Shown here piece by piece: positions 36,133 to 45,100 of a stretch of DNA of 64,000 nucleotides. Under the pieces are notes generated by a model. That model did not search any database and was not told where the DNA came from. It was given only the letters and a program-made list of their open reading frames with translations. A program made the translations under genes and the position numbers. Within the stretch, counting starts at the first letter, position 1. Each line of letters opens with the position of its first letter. Source of the stretch: Gloeocapsopsis dulcis (lineage in GTDB: Bacteria > Cyanobacteriota > Cyanobacteriia > Cyanobacteriales > Chroococcidiopsidaceae); the NCBI RefSeq assembly GCF_032163395.1, contig NZ_CP119968.1, forward strand, positions 5,234,001 to 5,298,000, given 5' to 3'.

Positions 36133-37056
36133 ATGATGCGCAAACAATGGTTTTCTGCTGTACAACATACGTTTACTGCTTTGGCTAGCACAACATTAGT
36201 CACACTTAGCTTGGGATTTAATCCTACCCTGGCTCAAGATCCGTTTCGTGCTACTAACCCACGCCAAATTGGCGACAACACAGAAGCTGCATTTAAAGCC
36301 ATATTCGAGCAAGGTAACTATCAAGCAGCCGTAAATTATCTTAATCAAGCTGAGGCAAGTGAACCTAATGAACCTTTAGCTTATGCGATGAGAGCTTCAT
36401 TGGCATATACATTGCACAATGACTTAAACGCATTTAACAACTATGGCAAGCGAACTTTAGAAACTGGAAGGCAGTTAATCAATCAAGATCCTCTCCGAGG
36501 TAATTTATATGCTGCGGTAGGACATTTTTTACAAGGTGCAGCAGCGTTGGTAGGAGAGGGAACTGTTCGCGGTACACCACGAGCGTTATCAGAGTTAAGA
36601 CAAGTCTACTCTTATCTAGATCAAGCAGAAGCTGTTGCTCCTAACGATCCAGAACTGAATCTACTACGGGGCTATATGGATTTGATGCTAGCAGTCAATC
36701 TACCATTTTCCAGCCCACAAGAAGCAATCGATCGACTAGTAAAATTTGCTGGTCCTCGGTATTTAGCAGATCGCGGTTTGGCAATTGGCTATCGCGATTT
36801 GGATCAGTATACGCAAGCTTTAACTTATGTAGAGCGAGCTTTACAAGCAACGCCTGATAATCCTGAATTGTACTATCTCAAAGCTCAAATTCTCGCCGAA
36901 CAGGGCAACAAGCAAAATAATCCTTCCGCATTAAAAGCCGCAGTGGAGAATTTTGATCGCGCGATCGCCAAAAAAGACCAACTTCCATCTAGCTTAGTCG
37001 AACAAATCGAGCGCGAACGAAGTAGAACCTTTCAGCGTGTCAGCAGCGCTAGCTAA
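36133..37056 (+). CDS. Exported TPR-repeat protein of the Sll0314/Alr1548 type
   Basis: The frame is open from 36031, but GGAGGT at 36125-36130 points to the ATG pair at 36133/36136 as start, giving 307 residues. A signal peptide (FTALASTTLVTLSLGFNPTLAQ) is followed by TPR-like helical pairs (NTEAAFKAIFEQGNYQAAVNYL, ALTYVERALQATPDNPELYYL). Such proteins usually scaffold protein assemblies on the periplasmic or lumenal side. Exact partners are unknown. Confidence 0.8.
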   Translation: MMRKQWFSAVQHTFTALASTTLVTLSLGFNPTLAQDPFRATNPRQIGDNTEAAFKAIFEQGNYQAAVNYLNQAEASEPNEPLAYAMRASLAYTLHNDLNAFNNYGKRTLETGRQLINQDPLRGNLYAAVGHFLQGAAALVGEGTVRGTPRALSELRQVYSYLDQAEAVAPNDPELNLLRGYMDLMLAVNLPFSSPQEAIDRLVKFAGPRYLADRGLAIGYRDLDQYTQALTYVERALQATPDNPELYYLKAQILAEQGNKQNNPSALKAAVENFDRAIAKKDQLPSSLVEQIERERSRTFQRVSSAS

Positions 37057-37119
37057 TCTTATAATTGATTAAGATTGCTGTAGAGTTGTCAATGTCCGTT
37101 AATCATTAACCTCAAAACA

Positions 37120-37581
37120 ATGCAGGTACAGTTCCGTGAGTTCGATCCTTTTGATGTGTGGATTTGGCTAGAGTTTGCTACCGTTCCTTCAGAAATGGAG
37201 AAACGATACGTTGAAGAAGTCTTTAACTCTTGGTTCTATTTAGGTAAGCTCGGAGCATTCAACGCAGAAAATCTGCAAGTGCAAGAACAAGGACTTGATC
37301 TCAGCTATATGCATTACGACGAACAGATGGCTGACAATAGTTTAATGGCACTGATGCACAATATGGGGGAGTTTGAATATGAGGGAACTTGGGGACGTTG
37401 CTGGCTTGACATAGGGACGAGTGATGCGATCGCCCTTGATATTCTGATCAATGCTTTAAAGCAGTTGAGTCAAGAATATGTCAGTATTGCTACGTTATAC
37501 ATTGGCGGTGAAAACGAAGACTGGACAGTAGAAGATAGCGAGAGTCGTTCTAGTTTTATCTACGACGGTAGTAACAACTAA
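37120..37581 (+). CDS. DUF3531 family protein
   Basis: This 153-residue protein is conserved in cyanobacteria and plastid-bearing eukaryotes as DUF3531: VQFREFDPFDVWIWLEF, EMEKRYVEEVFNSWFYLGKL, MGEFEYEGTWGRCWLDIGT. It is acidic with no membrane segments, and its function is not known. The Nudix gene starts one base after its stop, so the two are co-transcribed. Confidence 0.8.
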   Translation: MQVQFREFDPFDVWIWLEFATVPSEMEKRYVEEVFNSWFYLGKLGAFNAENLQVQEQGLDLSYMHYDEQMADNSLMALMHNMGEFEYEGTWGRCWLDIGTSDAIALDILINALKQLSQEYVSIATLYIGGENEDWTVEDSESRSSFIYDGSNN

Positions 37582-37582
37582 A

Positions 37583-38011
37583 ATGCATAAGCCTGGTGAA
37601 ATTCGGGTATTAGCCTTGGGATTAGTCAAAAATAGCGAACGCACTTTTCTTTCTCAAGGCTATGATCCTGGCAAGCAACAAACTTTTTACCGAGCAATGG
37701 GCGGTGGTGTTGATTTTGGGGAAACAAGCCGTGAAGCCTTACAACGGGAATTTTACGAAGAAATTCAAGCGGAAATCACCAATATTCGCTACCTCGACTG
37801 CATCGAAAGTCTGTTTACCTACAATGATAAGCCAGGGCACGAGATTCTTTTTATTTATCAGTGCGATTTTGTTGACCCCAAATTTTATCAAATAGACAAG
37901 CTTGATTTTAAAGAAGGTAAGCGCAAGAAAACCGCACTTTGGGTAGAGTGCGATCGTTTTAAAACTGGAGACTTCAAACTAGTACCAGAGCAGTTTTTAA
38001 ATTATTTGTAA
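37583..38011 (+). CDS. Nudix hydrolase
   Basis: This 142-residue protein has the Nudix box GGGVDFGETSREALQREFYEEI (Gly, REFxEE intact) near residues 35-56, preceded by the usual KQQTFYRAM strand. It would cleave a nucleoside diphosphate linked to another group; the substrate cannot be read from the box. It starts one base after the DUF3531 gene. Confidence 0.87.
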   Translation: MHKPGEIRVLALGLVKNSERTFLSQGYDPGKQQTFYRAMGGGVDFGETSREALQREFYEEIQAEITNIRYLDCIESLFTYNDKPGHEILFIYQCDFVDPKFYQIDKLDFKEGKRKKTALWVECDRFKTGDFKLVPEQFLNYL

Positions 38012-38023
38012 TGAGTAAATTCT

Positions 38024-38242
38024 CTATAAGTTTTCATGCTCTATTCTTTGCTTCAGAGTTGCTTCTGCTACTTTAATATTTTCCTCGATAGGAACACCAT
38101 CTTCATTAAATAAGGGAGGCATTATTTTTTCCTTCAAATGAGGATGATGAAAAAGAGTGCGAATAGCTTCAAGATCGTCTCGATGCTTTAAAACATATGC
38201 TCTTAACTCAGACACGCTCATTTCTTCAAAATTCTGTTTCAT
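38024..38242 (-). CDS. DUF6887-like small protein
   Basis: This 72-residue protein has the pattern FEEMSVSELRAYVLKHRDDLEAIRTLF, found in a family of small cyanobacterial proteins (DUF6887) usually encoded in tandem with a DUF6888 gene, as here. Its start overlaps the end of the partner gene by 17 bases. The paired, overlapping small genes recall a toxin-antitoxin arrangement, but no activity is known. Confidence 0.65.
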   Translation of the reverse strand: MKQNFEEMSVSELRAYVLKHRDDLEAIRTLFHHPHLKEKIMPPLFNEDGVPIEENIKVAEATLKQRIEHENL

Positions 38243-38459
38243 CTAAAAACCTCCAAGGTTCGTTAGGAGGAACTATGATTTGCAAGTCATCGCCTGCCAA
38301 AATATAAACATCTCCAGTTTTATCATCGAACCGGAATAAGTGAATGTCTTGGTAAAAGTTGGACAACATCTGACAGACTCGCAAACAAACTTGAGCCTGT
38401 TCGTTTGTAGGAAGAATCTTTGGTTCCTCAATTGTGACATAGATTGAACAAAGGGGCAT
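38226..38459 (-). CDS. DUF6888-like small protein
   Basis: This 77-residue protein includes QVCLRVCQMLSNFYQDIHLFRF and GDVYILAGDDLQIIVPPNEPWRFL, the pattern of cyanobacterial DUF6888 proteins. It overlaps the DUF6887-like gene, which follows on the same strand. A frame starting slightly upstream (38473) is out of phase and is not the gene. Function unknown. Confidence 0.65.
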   Translation of the reverse strand: MPLCSIYVTIEEPKILPTNEQAQVCLRVCQMLSNFYQDIHLFRFDDKTGDVYILAGDDLQIIVPPNEPWRFLDETEF

Positions 38460-38485
38460 TTGTTGCCCCCCAAGACGCTTTCTAA

Positions 38486-39502
38486 CTAACGAAACATACT
38501 ACTAACTGAACTATCTTCGTGGACGCGCCAGATGGTTTCACCGATGAGATTTGCCACTGAGAGTACTGTTAATTGTGCAAAACGATGATCTTCTGGAACA
38601 GGAATTGTATTAGTAACAATCACTTCTTCAAATATCCCACTCGCTAAACGATCCACGGCTGGTGGTGAAAATACGGCGTGCGTCGCACAAGCATAAACCT
38701 GGCGTGCTCCCTGTTCGCGTAATAATTTAGCACCCTCTGTAATCGTACCGCCAGTATCGATCATGTCGTCCACCAGTACGGCAGTTTTGCCTTCAACATC
38801 ACCAATCACATTGAGGACTTCTGCGACATTGTGCGCTTGACGCCGTTTATCGATAATTGCTAGCGGTGCATCATCTAACTTTTTCGCAAATGCTCTTGCT
38901 CTGGCAACACCTCCGACATCAGGCGAAACAACAACCAAGTCTGCAAGTTTTTTACTAGCTAAGTAATTGATGATGACTGGGGAACCATAAACATGGTCAA
39001 AGGGGATATCGAAGTACCCTTGAATTTGTGCGGAGTGCAAATCCATCGCTACAATGCGATTAGCGCCTGCTTGAGTAATCAAGTTAGCCACCAACTTAGC
39101 TGTAATCGACTCGCGTCCTGCCGTTTTGCGATCCGCCCTCGCGTAACCATAGTAGGGAATCACTGCTGTAATCTGCCGCGCCGAAGCCCGACGACAGGCA
39201 TCGATCATAATCAGCAGTTCCATCAAATTATCGTTGACGGGGTGGCAAGTAGGTTGAATGAGATAAACATCACAACCGCGAATTGATTCTTGAATTTGAA
39301 TGTAAAGTTCACCATCTGCGAAGCGCTTTCTAATCATCGGTCCCAATTCCATGCCCAAATAACGAGCAACTTCTTGGGAGAACGGTACATTAGCAGAGCC
39401 AGAAAATAGACGCAGACGGTTATTATCAGCAACCGCAGTAGGAGCTGACTGAAGTGTCAAAGTTGCAGAACTGAGCACGGCTGACCCTCGGAGCACCTTC
39501 AT
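38486..39502 (-). CDS. prs: Ribose-phosphate pyrophosphokinase Prs
   Basis: This 338-residue protein has the PRPP synthase set: RLFSGSANVPFSQEVARYLG, the flexible loop region DGELYIQIQESIRGCDVYLIQP, AVIPYYGYARADRKTAGRE, VVSPDVGGVARARAFAKKL and the PRPP-binding VLVDDMIDTGGTITEGA. A roughly 28-residue N-terminal extension is usual in cyanobacteria. It makes PRPP from ribose-5-phosphate, the product of RpiA. Confidence 0.95.
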   Translation of the reverse strand: MKVLRGSAVLSSATLTLQSAPTAVADNNRLRLFSGSANVPFSQEVARYLGMELGPMIRKRFADGELYIQIQESIRGCDVYLIQPTCHPVNDNLMELLIMIDACRRASARQITAVIPYYGYARADRKTAGRESITAKLVANLITQAGANRIVAMDLHSAQIQGYFDIPFDHVYGSPVIINYLASKKLADLVVVSPDVGGVARARAFAKKLDDAPLAIIDKRRQAHNVAEVLNVIGDVEGKTAVLVDDMIDTGGTITEGAKLLREQGARQVYACATHAVFSPPAVDRLASGIFEEVIVTNTIPVPEDHRFAQLTVLSVANLIGETIWRVHEDSSVSSMFR

Positions 39503-39822
39503 GAAAATCTTATCATCACTGCTTTAGTGACTTCTTGCACAATAACAGGGAATTTTAATTATAAGCTTGTATAAAGTTTTTAGTAATAGCAAGTTAAACT
39601 ATTTTTTTTAGATTTTATTTGATTGACTTGTAGGCAGATTTGAAGCACAAACTGTAGTAGGAACTATGTTGAATAATTGCCACTCCTTGAATCCAGCGAC
39701 TAACAAAGAATCTTATCAGGAAGTTGCCAGTTGACCGAGAAACTTCTAGGTAAAATTACTTGAACTTAATTGTTAGTGAACTGTTGAACTTTTACAGAAT
39801 AGCTTAAGATTTAGCAAAAACG
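39503..39822. other. Divergent spacer between prs and the kinase gene, no gene seen
   Basis: A 320-base AT-rich region holding the promoters of prs (reverse) and the Ser/Thr kinase (forward). One 22-codon frame (near 39666) has no coding character. No hairpin or known operator stands out. Confidence 0.4.
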
Positions 39823-41733
39823 ATGCAACCACCTATTCCACTAGAAAGTGTACTACAAAACCGCTACCGGATAATTCAAGTTTTGGGTCAAGGAGGGTTT
39901 GGTCGTACCTATTTAGCACAAGATCAAGGACGCTTTAACGAACTATGCGCCTTGAAAGAACTAATACCTAATCAAACCGATGATTTTCTGCTTGAAAAAT
40001 CAAAAGAGCTATTTCAACGCGAAGCGGCAACTTTGTATCAGATACAGCATCCTCAAGTACCGCAATTTCGTGCCAATTTTGAAGAGGATCAACGTTTATT
40101 TCTTGTCCAGGATTATGTTGAAGGAAAAACCTACCACGAGTTACTAGAAGAACGCAAAGCCCAGGGACAAACTTTTTCAGAAGCGGCTGTATTGCAGTTA
40201 ATTCGACAATTATTGCCTGTACTGGCACATTTACACACTCGTGGCATTATTCATCGCGATATTTCACCAGACAATATTATTTTGCGCGAAAGCGACAACA
40301 AACCAGTATTGATTGACTTTGGTGTTGTCAAAGAATTAGCAACACAGTTTCAGTCAGCAAATCATTCACCAAAACCTACAACTGTAGGTAAATTAGGTTA
40401 TGCACCAAGCGAACAACTGCAAACAGGCAAAGCCTACCCTAATAGCGATCTTTATGCCTTAGCAGTGACTGCGATTGTCTTGCTGACAGGAAAAGAGCCT
40501 CAAGAGTTATTTGACGATACCGAACTTACATGGAACTGGCAACAGTGGGTGACAATCAGCCCAGAATTTGCTGCTGCGTTAAATCGAATGTTAAGTATTC
40601 GCCCAGGCGATCGCTACCAATCGGTTGTAGAGGTTGCGAAAGCTTTATCTTCAGTTGATCGTCTCAACACTGCAAATCCACAACTGCCCAAACTGCAACG
40701 CCCAGCGATCGCAAATACGGAAGAATCATCAAACCCTCCTGAACCTGTCATGCCGGAAGTATCGCGAATTCAAACAATTGCCGTAGGTCGTCCTGATTTA
40801 ATCGTCTCAAATTCTCGTCAACCAAGACAGTCTGATCCGGTAATCCCTATACCACAAAAACGCGAATTTTGGGAAAATCCCTGGGCTGTGATTGGAATTG
40901 GGATTTGTGTCGCTTTAGTGGCTGGCTTTGGCTCATTGTTCCTAGTCAGTTACTTTCTAAGTAACCGCACCCCAGAACCACAATCATTTCCCTCTCCCGT
41001 TGTTCCCGAAAGCCCGACACCCACTCCAACGGTGACTGAAACACCTTCTCCAGAACCAACAACCTTTAGTCAACAACTAGATCTTATACCTGGTGCTACG
41101 GCAAGTGTTTCCGGTACACTGCAGGCTAACGGAATGGCTAATTACACCTTTAATGGCGAACAAGGACAACAACTTAGTACGGCTCTTGCACAAGAAGGTG
41201 TTCTGCTGACTGTGTTAGGACCAAATCAAGCACCAATCGAAGAATTAGCCCGAAGAGTAACGCGCTATCAAGGGACATTGCCTTTTACTGGAGAGTATAC
41301 GATTCAATTAAGTCCTGTGCAAGGCATCGAGGAAAGTAACTATCAGCTTGACGTTTTACTTGAAAATCCAGTCTTACCGACACCAACGCCCGCAGAAACG
41401 CCACCATCAACAGTTGTTCCTACAGTCGTCCCCGAACGAATTAACGTCAATCCTGGAGAAGTAGTCACACCATCAGGTATCACAGGACCACAGCAAATAA
41501 CGCGCTACTTAGTTAACGTACAAGAAGGGCAGGTTTTATCAGTAGCGGTAGCCCAAGGTGGAGTGTCTTTAGATATTCGCGATCCGGATGGTCAACTTAT
41601 CGAAGGCGCTACTAATTTATTGAAATGGCAATCGCAAGTATTGCGTAGTGGTGATTATCAAATCGATGTCATTCCTACAGCAAATGAAGATATTGAATTT
41701 GCTGTAAATATTGGTATTGAAAATTTACAATAA
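39823..41733 (+). CDS. Membrane-anchored Ser/Thr protein kinase with two PPC-like domains
   Basis: The 636-residue protein has a kinase domain (about 14-280): glycine loop VLGQGGFGRTYLA, Lys45 in CALKEL, catalytic HRDISPDNI and DFGVV. A proline-rich linker leads to one membrane segment (WAVIGIGICVALVAGFGSLF, about 350-375). The outside part has a Pro/Thr-rich stalk and two repeated beta domains (about 415-510 and 545-635) that resemble pre-peptidase C-terminal domains. Each contains the repeated TRYxxxVxxGQ-like block. The layout suggests a receptor kinase sensing an extracytoplasmic ligand. Signals are unknown. Confidence 0.85.
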   Translation: MQPPIPLESVLQNRYRIIQVLGQGGFGRTYLAQDQGRFNELCALKELIPNQTDDFLLEKSKELFQREAATLYQIQHPQVPQFRANFEEDQRLFLVQDYVEGKTYHELLEERKAQGQTFSEAAVLQLIRQLLPVLAHLHTRGIIHRDISPDNIILRESDNKPVLIDFGVVKELATQFQSANHSPKPTTVGKLGYAPSEQLQTGKAYPNSDLYALAVTAIVLLTGKEPQELFDDTELTWNWQQWVTISPEFAAALNRMLSIRPGDRYQSVVEVAKALSSVDRLNTANPQLPKLQRPAIANTEESSNPPEPVMPEVSRIQTIAVGRPDLIVSNSRQPRQSDPVIPIPQKREFWENPWAVIGIGICVALVAGFGSLFLVSYFLSNRTPEPQSFPSPVVPESPTPTPTVTETPSPEPTTFSQQLDLIPGATASVSGTLQANGMANYTFNGEQGQQLSTALAQEGVLLTVLGPNQAPIEELARRVTRYQGTLPFTGEYTIQLSPVQGIEESNYQLDVLLENPVLPTPTPAETPPSTVVPTVVPERINVNPGEVVTPSGITGPQQITRYLVNVQEGQVLSVAVAQGGVSLDIRDPDGQLIEGATNLLKWQSQVLRSGDYQIDVIPTANEDIEFAVNIGIENLQ

Positions 41734-41758
41734 GGCAGTGATACCTAAGTGAATTGAT

Positions 41759-42433
41759 GTGAATGAATTACTAATCGCGGGAACTGATACTGATGCAGGA
41801 AAAACTGTTTTAACGACCGCGTTGGCGGCTTACTGGCGAAATCGTTTTCGCAACTTGGGAATTATGAAACCGATTCAAGCTGGAACAGGCGATCGCGAAT
41901 TGTACTCGCAGCTATTTTCACTAAATCAATCCACAACGGAAATCACACCACTCTACTTTGAAGCCCCGCTAGCACCACCCATCGCCGCCGCCAAGGAAAA
42001 TCGCGATATCAATTTAGCACTTGTATGGCAAACGTTGCAAAACTTAAAGGCGTCGCGGGATTTTGTGCTGATAGAAGCTTTAGGAGGCTTGGGTTCGCCC
42101 GTAACAGCCGAGTTTACTGTTGCAGACTTAGCCGCCGAATGGCGATTACCAACGGTGCTAGTTGTTCCTGTTCGCTTAGGTGCGATCGCCGCCGCAGTTG
42201 CGAATGTAGCGTTAGCACGACAAACTCGCGTTTTACTCAAAGGAATTATACTTAATTGTATCCAAGCGCGATCGCCACAAGAAATTGAAGATCTAGCCCC
42301 TACTGAATTAATTCAATCCCTCACAAATGTCCCTGTTCTAGGTTGCTTGCCTTATTTTGCTGACCCTACCGATTTAGATAAATTATCTCAAGCTGCTGCT
42401 GCTTTAGACTTAGATCTTAGGTTGCAACGTTGA
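41759..42433 (+). CDS. bioD: Dethiobiotin synthase BioD
   Basis: From GTG 41759 the 224-residue protein starts [24 protein letters not shown], the P-loop of BioD, with [12 protein letters not shown] and [13 protein letters not shown], the biotin-precursor-binding region. It closes the ureido ring of dethiobiotin using CO2 and ATP. No other biotin genes lie nearby, which is common in cyanobacteria. Confidence 0.9.
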   Translation: MNELLIAGTDTDAGKTVLTTALAAYWRNRFRNLGIMKPIQAGTGDRELYSQLFSLNQSTTEITPLYFEAPLAPPIAAAKENRDINLALVWQTLQNLKASRDFVLIEALGGLGSPVTAEFTVADLAAEWRLPTVLVVPVRLGAIAAAVANVALARQTRVLLKGIILNCIQARSPQEIEDLAPTELIQSLTNVPVLGCLPYFADPTDLDKLSQAAAALDLDLRLQR

Positions 42434-42483
42434 AAATTATCCTAATTACCTATTACCCATTCCCTAGCTAAGGAAAAATCGCT

Positions 42484-43176
42484 ATGCAGCTTGCCTTAAA
42501 ACACTTGGTCACTTCAGATACAGCAACTGTAACTGCCAACACTGACGTTCTGCTAAGCGTGCCTGTAGGAAAAAGTGTCTTATTAGAAAACGTTAACTGG
42601 CAGACATTTGAAAAGATCTTAACTCAATTGGGGAATCATCGTGCTGCTCGACTTGCGTATGACCGAGGAATCCTAGAAATTATGGCTCCTTTACCAGAAC
42701 ATGAATACTACAAAGAAGCAATTGGAGTTTTAGTTCAAGACTTAGCAGATGTCCTAGATGTTGACTATGAAACACTCGGTTCGACAACCTGGAAACGTCA
42801 AGACTTGCTAGCAGGGGTGGAACCCGATAACTGTTTTTACTTTCAGCATGAGTTAGAAATTCGCGGCAAATTAAATTTTGACCTTACCCAAGATCCACCC
42901 CCCGATTTAGTCCTAGAAATTGACATTACGAGTAAATCCCTCGATCGCATGCCTATTTATGCACGATTGGGCGTTCCTGAGATTTGGCGTTATGACAAAG
43001 GACAAATTAAAATTTATCAGCTTCAGGGCGAGGCATATGCTGAACCAGACATGAGTCTTGCCTTTCCTACGATTCGAGTGCAGCAAATTATTCCTTTTAT
43101 TCAGCAACATCAAGCTGCAGGGAAAAAAGCAATGCGACGTGCTTTTCGGGAATGGGTTAGGCTACAGGTAGCGTAA
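42484..43176 (+). CDS. Uma2 family (DUF820) putative endonuclease
   Basis: This 230-residue protein has the PD-(D/E)XK-like Uma2 core: RLAYDRGILEIMAPLPEHEYYKEA, GVEPDNCFYFQ, DPPPDLVLEIDITSKSLDRMPIYARLGVPEIWRYD. The Asp, Glu and Lys/Ser of the nuclease-like active site are present. Uma2 proteins are very numerous in cyanobacterial genomes; their role is unclear, with links to mobile DNA proposed. It lies between bioD and the amidohydrolase. Confidence 0.85.
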   Translation: MQLALKHLVTSDTATVTANTDVLLSVPVGKSVLLENVNWQTFEKILTQLGNHRAARLAYDRGILEIMAPLPEHEYYKEAIGVLVQDLADVLDVDYETLGSTTWKRQDLLAGVEPDNCFYFQHELEIRGKLNFDLTQDPPPDLVLEIDITSKSLDRMPIYARLGVPEIWRYDKGQIKIYQLQGEAYAEPDMSLAFPTIRVQQIIPFIQQHQAAGKKAMRRAFREWVRLQVA

Positions 43177-43221
43177 GCAGGATCGATTGTATGCTTTGCA
43201 CATTTATCTAGTTAAAAAGTA

Positions 43222-44469
43222 ATGGTTTCCACTTCCTCAAAACCTCTTAATGTCGATTTATCCCGCATTCGCTCAGATATTCAAGCTTTACAGCCGCAAT
43301 TAGTCGCGTGGCGGCGTAAGTTGCATCAACGCCCAGAACTTGGTTTTCAAGAACACTTGACTGCCGAATTTGTTGCTCAAAAGCTGCAAGAATGGGGAAT
43401 TGAGCATCATCTGGGTATTGCTAAAACGGGAATTGTTGCTGTTATTAGGGGTGAGGGATCAGGGATCGGAGGTCAGGGGGAGGAGAAAACTAGCTCAAAA
43501 ACGCCTGTGTTGGCAATTCGGGCGGACATGGATGCGTTACCGATTCAGGAAGAGAATGATGTACCATACCGTTCGCAGCATGATGGAGTGATGCATGCTT
43601 GCGGACACGATGGACATACAGCGATCGCCCTTGGTACGGCTTATTATCTTTCCCAACACCGCGATACATTCAGCGGTACTGTAAAAATTATCTTCCAGCC
43701 TGCAGAAGAAGGACCAGGAGGGGCTAAGCCGATGATCGAGGCGGGAGTGTTAAAGAACCCCGATGTTGATGCGATCGTTGGTTTGCATCTGTGGAATAAT
43801 TTACCACTAGGTACGGTAGGCGTCCGTAGTGGTGCCCTGATGGCAGCTGTAGAAACTTTTCGCTGCACAATCTTGGGTAAAGGCGGACACGGTGCAATGC
43901 CGCATCAAACTGTTGATTCTATAGTAGTAGCTGCCCAAATTGTCAACGCATTGCAAACAATCGTAGCACGAAATGTCAATCCAATTGAATCAGCAGTTGT
44001 AACCGTAGGCGAACTTCATGCTGGAACGGCACTTAATGTTATTGCAGATACTGCACGGATGAGTGGTACAGTGCGGTATTTTAACCCGAAGTTGGAGGGA
44101 TATTTTGCCCAACGCATTGAGCAAATTATTGCTGGAATTTGCCAAAGTCATGGCGCGACGTACGAATTGAATTACTCGCAGCTATATCCCCCAGTAATTA
44201 ACAATCCTGAGATGGCAGAATTTGTGCGATCGCAAGCTGTAAGAGTGATCGAAACCCCGCTAGGAATTATCCCTGAATGTCAAACGATGGGTGGCGAAGA
44301 TATGTCATTCTTTTTGCAGGAGGTCCCTGGATGCTACTTCTTTTTAGGTTCGGCAAATTTAAGTCGAAATTTAGCGTATCCTCACCATCATCCCCGCTTT
44401 GATTTTGATGAAACTGCATTGAGTATGGGAGTAGAAATTTTTGTGCGTTGTGTGGAGAATTTTAGCTAA
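43222..44469 (+). CDS. M20-family amidohydrolase (IAA-amino acid hydrolase type)
   Basis: This 415-residue metallopeptidase-like protein has WRRKLHQRPELGFQEHLTAEFV, LAIRADMDALPIQEENDVPY, the metal ligands in MHACGHDGHTAIALG, FQPAEEGPGGAKPMIEAG and the late GGEDMSFFLQEVPG. It would release amino acids from N-acyl amino acids. Between AVIRGEG (about 76) and TPVLAIR (about 95) lies an insert GSGIGGQGEEKTSSK, encoded by a purine-rich intergenic repeat; family members lack it. Confidence 0.88.
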   Translation: MVSTSSKPLNVDLSRIRSDIQALQPQLVAWRRKLHQRPELGFQEHLTAEFVAQKLQEWGIEHHLGIAKTGIVAVIRGEGSGIGGQGEEKTSSKTPVLAIRADMDALPIQEENDVPYRSQHDGVMHACGHDGHTAIALGTAYYLSQHRDTFSGTVKIIFQPAEEGPGGAKPMIEAGVLKNPDVDAIVGLHLWNNLPLGTVGVRSGALMAAVETFRCTILGKGGHGAMPHQTVDSIVVAAQIVNALQTIVARNVNPIESAVVTVGELHAGTALNVIADTARMSGTVRYFNPKLEGYFAQRIEQIIAGICQSHGATYELNYSQLYPPVINNPEMAEFVRSQAVRVIETPLGIIPECQTMGGEDMSFFLQEVPGCYFFLGSANLSRNLAYPHHHPRFDFDETALSMGVEIFVRCVENFS

Positions 44470-45068
44470 GGTACGGACATCCCACGCTGTACTGCTGAAC
44501 GTTGTTGTACTGTTTCCACCCAGCGTTTGAGATTGGGGTGATTGTCTAGAGTTAAGCCTTGAAATTCATAAATAGCAACCCAGGGATATGTTGCAATGTC
44601 TGCAATCGAGTAATCACCGCAAAGAAATTCGTTATTAGCAAGTTGTTTATCCAATACTCCATAAAGTCGCAGTGTTTCTTTTTCGTAGCGTGCGATCGCG
44701 TAGGGAATTTTTTCTGGGGCGAACTTTTTAAAGTGATTGAGTTGACCAAACATTGGTCCGACACTACCCATCTGCAGCATTAGCCATTCCAAAACTTGAA
44801 AGCGTTGTTTTTGATCTGCGGGTAGTAATTTTCCCGTTTTTTCCGCTAAATAAATTAGAATTGCCCCTGACTCAAAAACTGTTGTGCTTGTGTCTTGATC
44901 CACAATTGCTGGAATTTTACTATTGGGATTAATCGCTACATATTCCGATGTAAATTGATCATTTTTTGTAATATCAATAACGTGGACGTTGTAGGGAAGT
45001 TCAACTTCCTCTAACATAATCGAAGCTTTGCGTCCGTTTGGTGTTGTAAAAGTATAGAGGTCAATCAT
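44466..45068 (-). CDS. Glutathione S-transferase family protein (YfcG-like)
   Basis: ATG 45068 is chosen over 45092, giving 200 residues. The thioredoxin-like half has YTFTTPNGRKASIMLEE, NPNSKIPAIVDQD and FESGAILIYLAEKTGKLLP; the helical half has FLCGDYSIADIATYPWV. The TPNGRK start and NP-SKIP loop are those of Nu-class YfcG/YghU enzymes, which reduce disulfides with glutathione. The stop overlaps that of the M20 gene by four bases (convergent); the start is divergent from the dehydrogenase with 32 bases between. Confidence 0.85.
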   Translation of the reverse strand: MIDLYTFTTPNGRKASIMLEEVELPYNVHVIDITKNDQFTSEYVAINPNSKIPAIVDQDTSTTVFESGAILIYLAEKTGKLLPADQKQRFQVLEWLMLQMGSVGPMFGQLNHFKKFAPEKIPYAIARYEKETLRLYGVLDKQLANNEFLCGDYSIADIATYPWVAIYEFQGLTLDNHPNLKRWVETVQQRSAVQRGMSVP

Positions 45069-45100
45069 GGTAGTAATTAGTGAGTCTTGCAAATAAGCAA

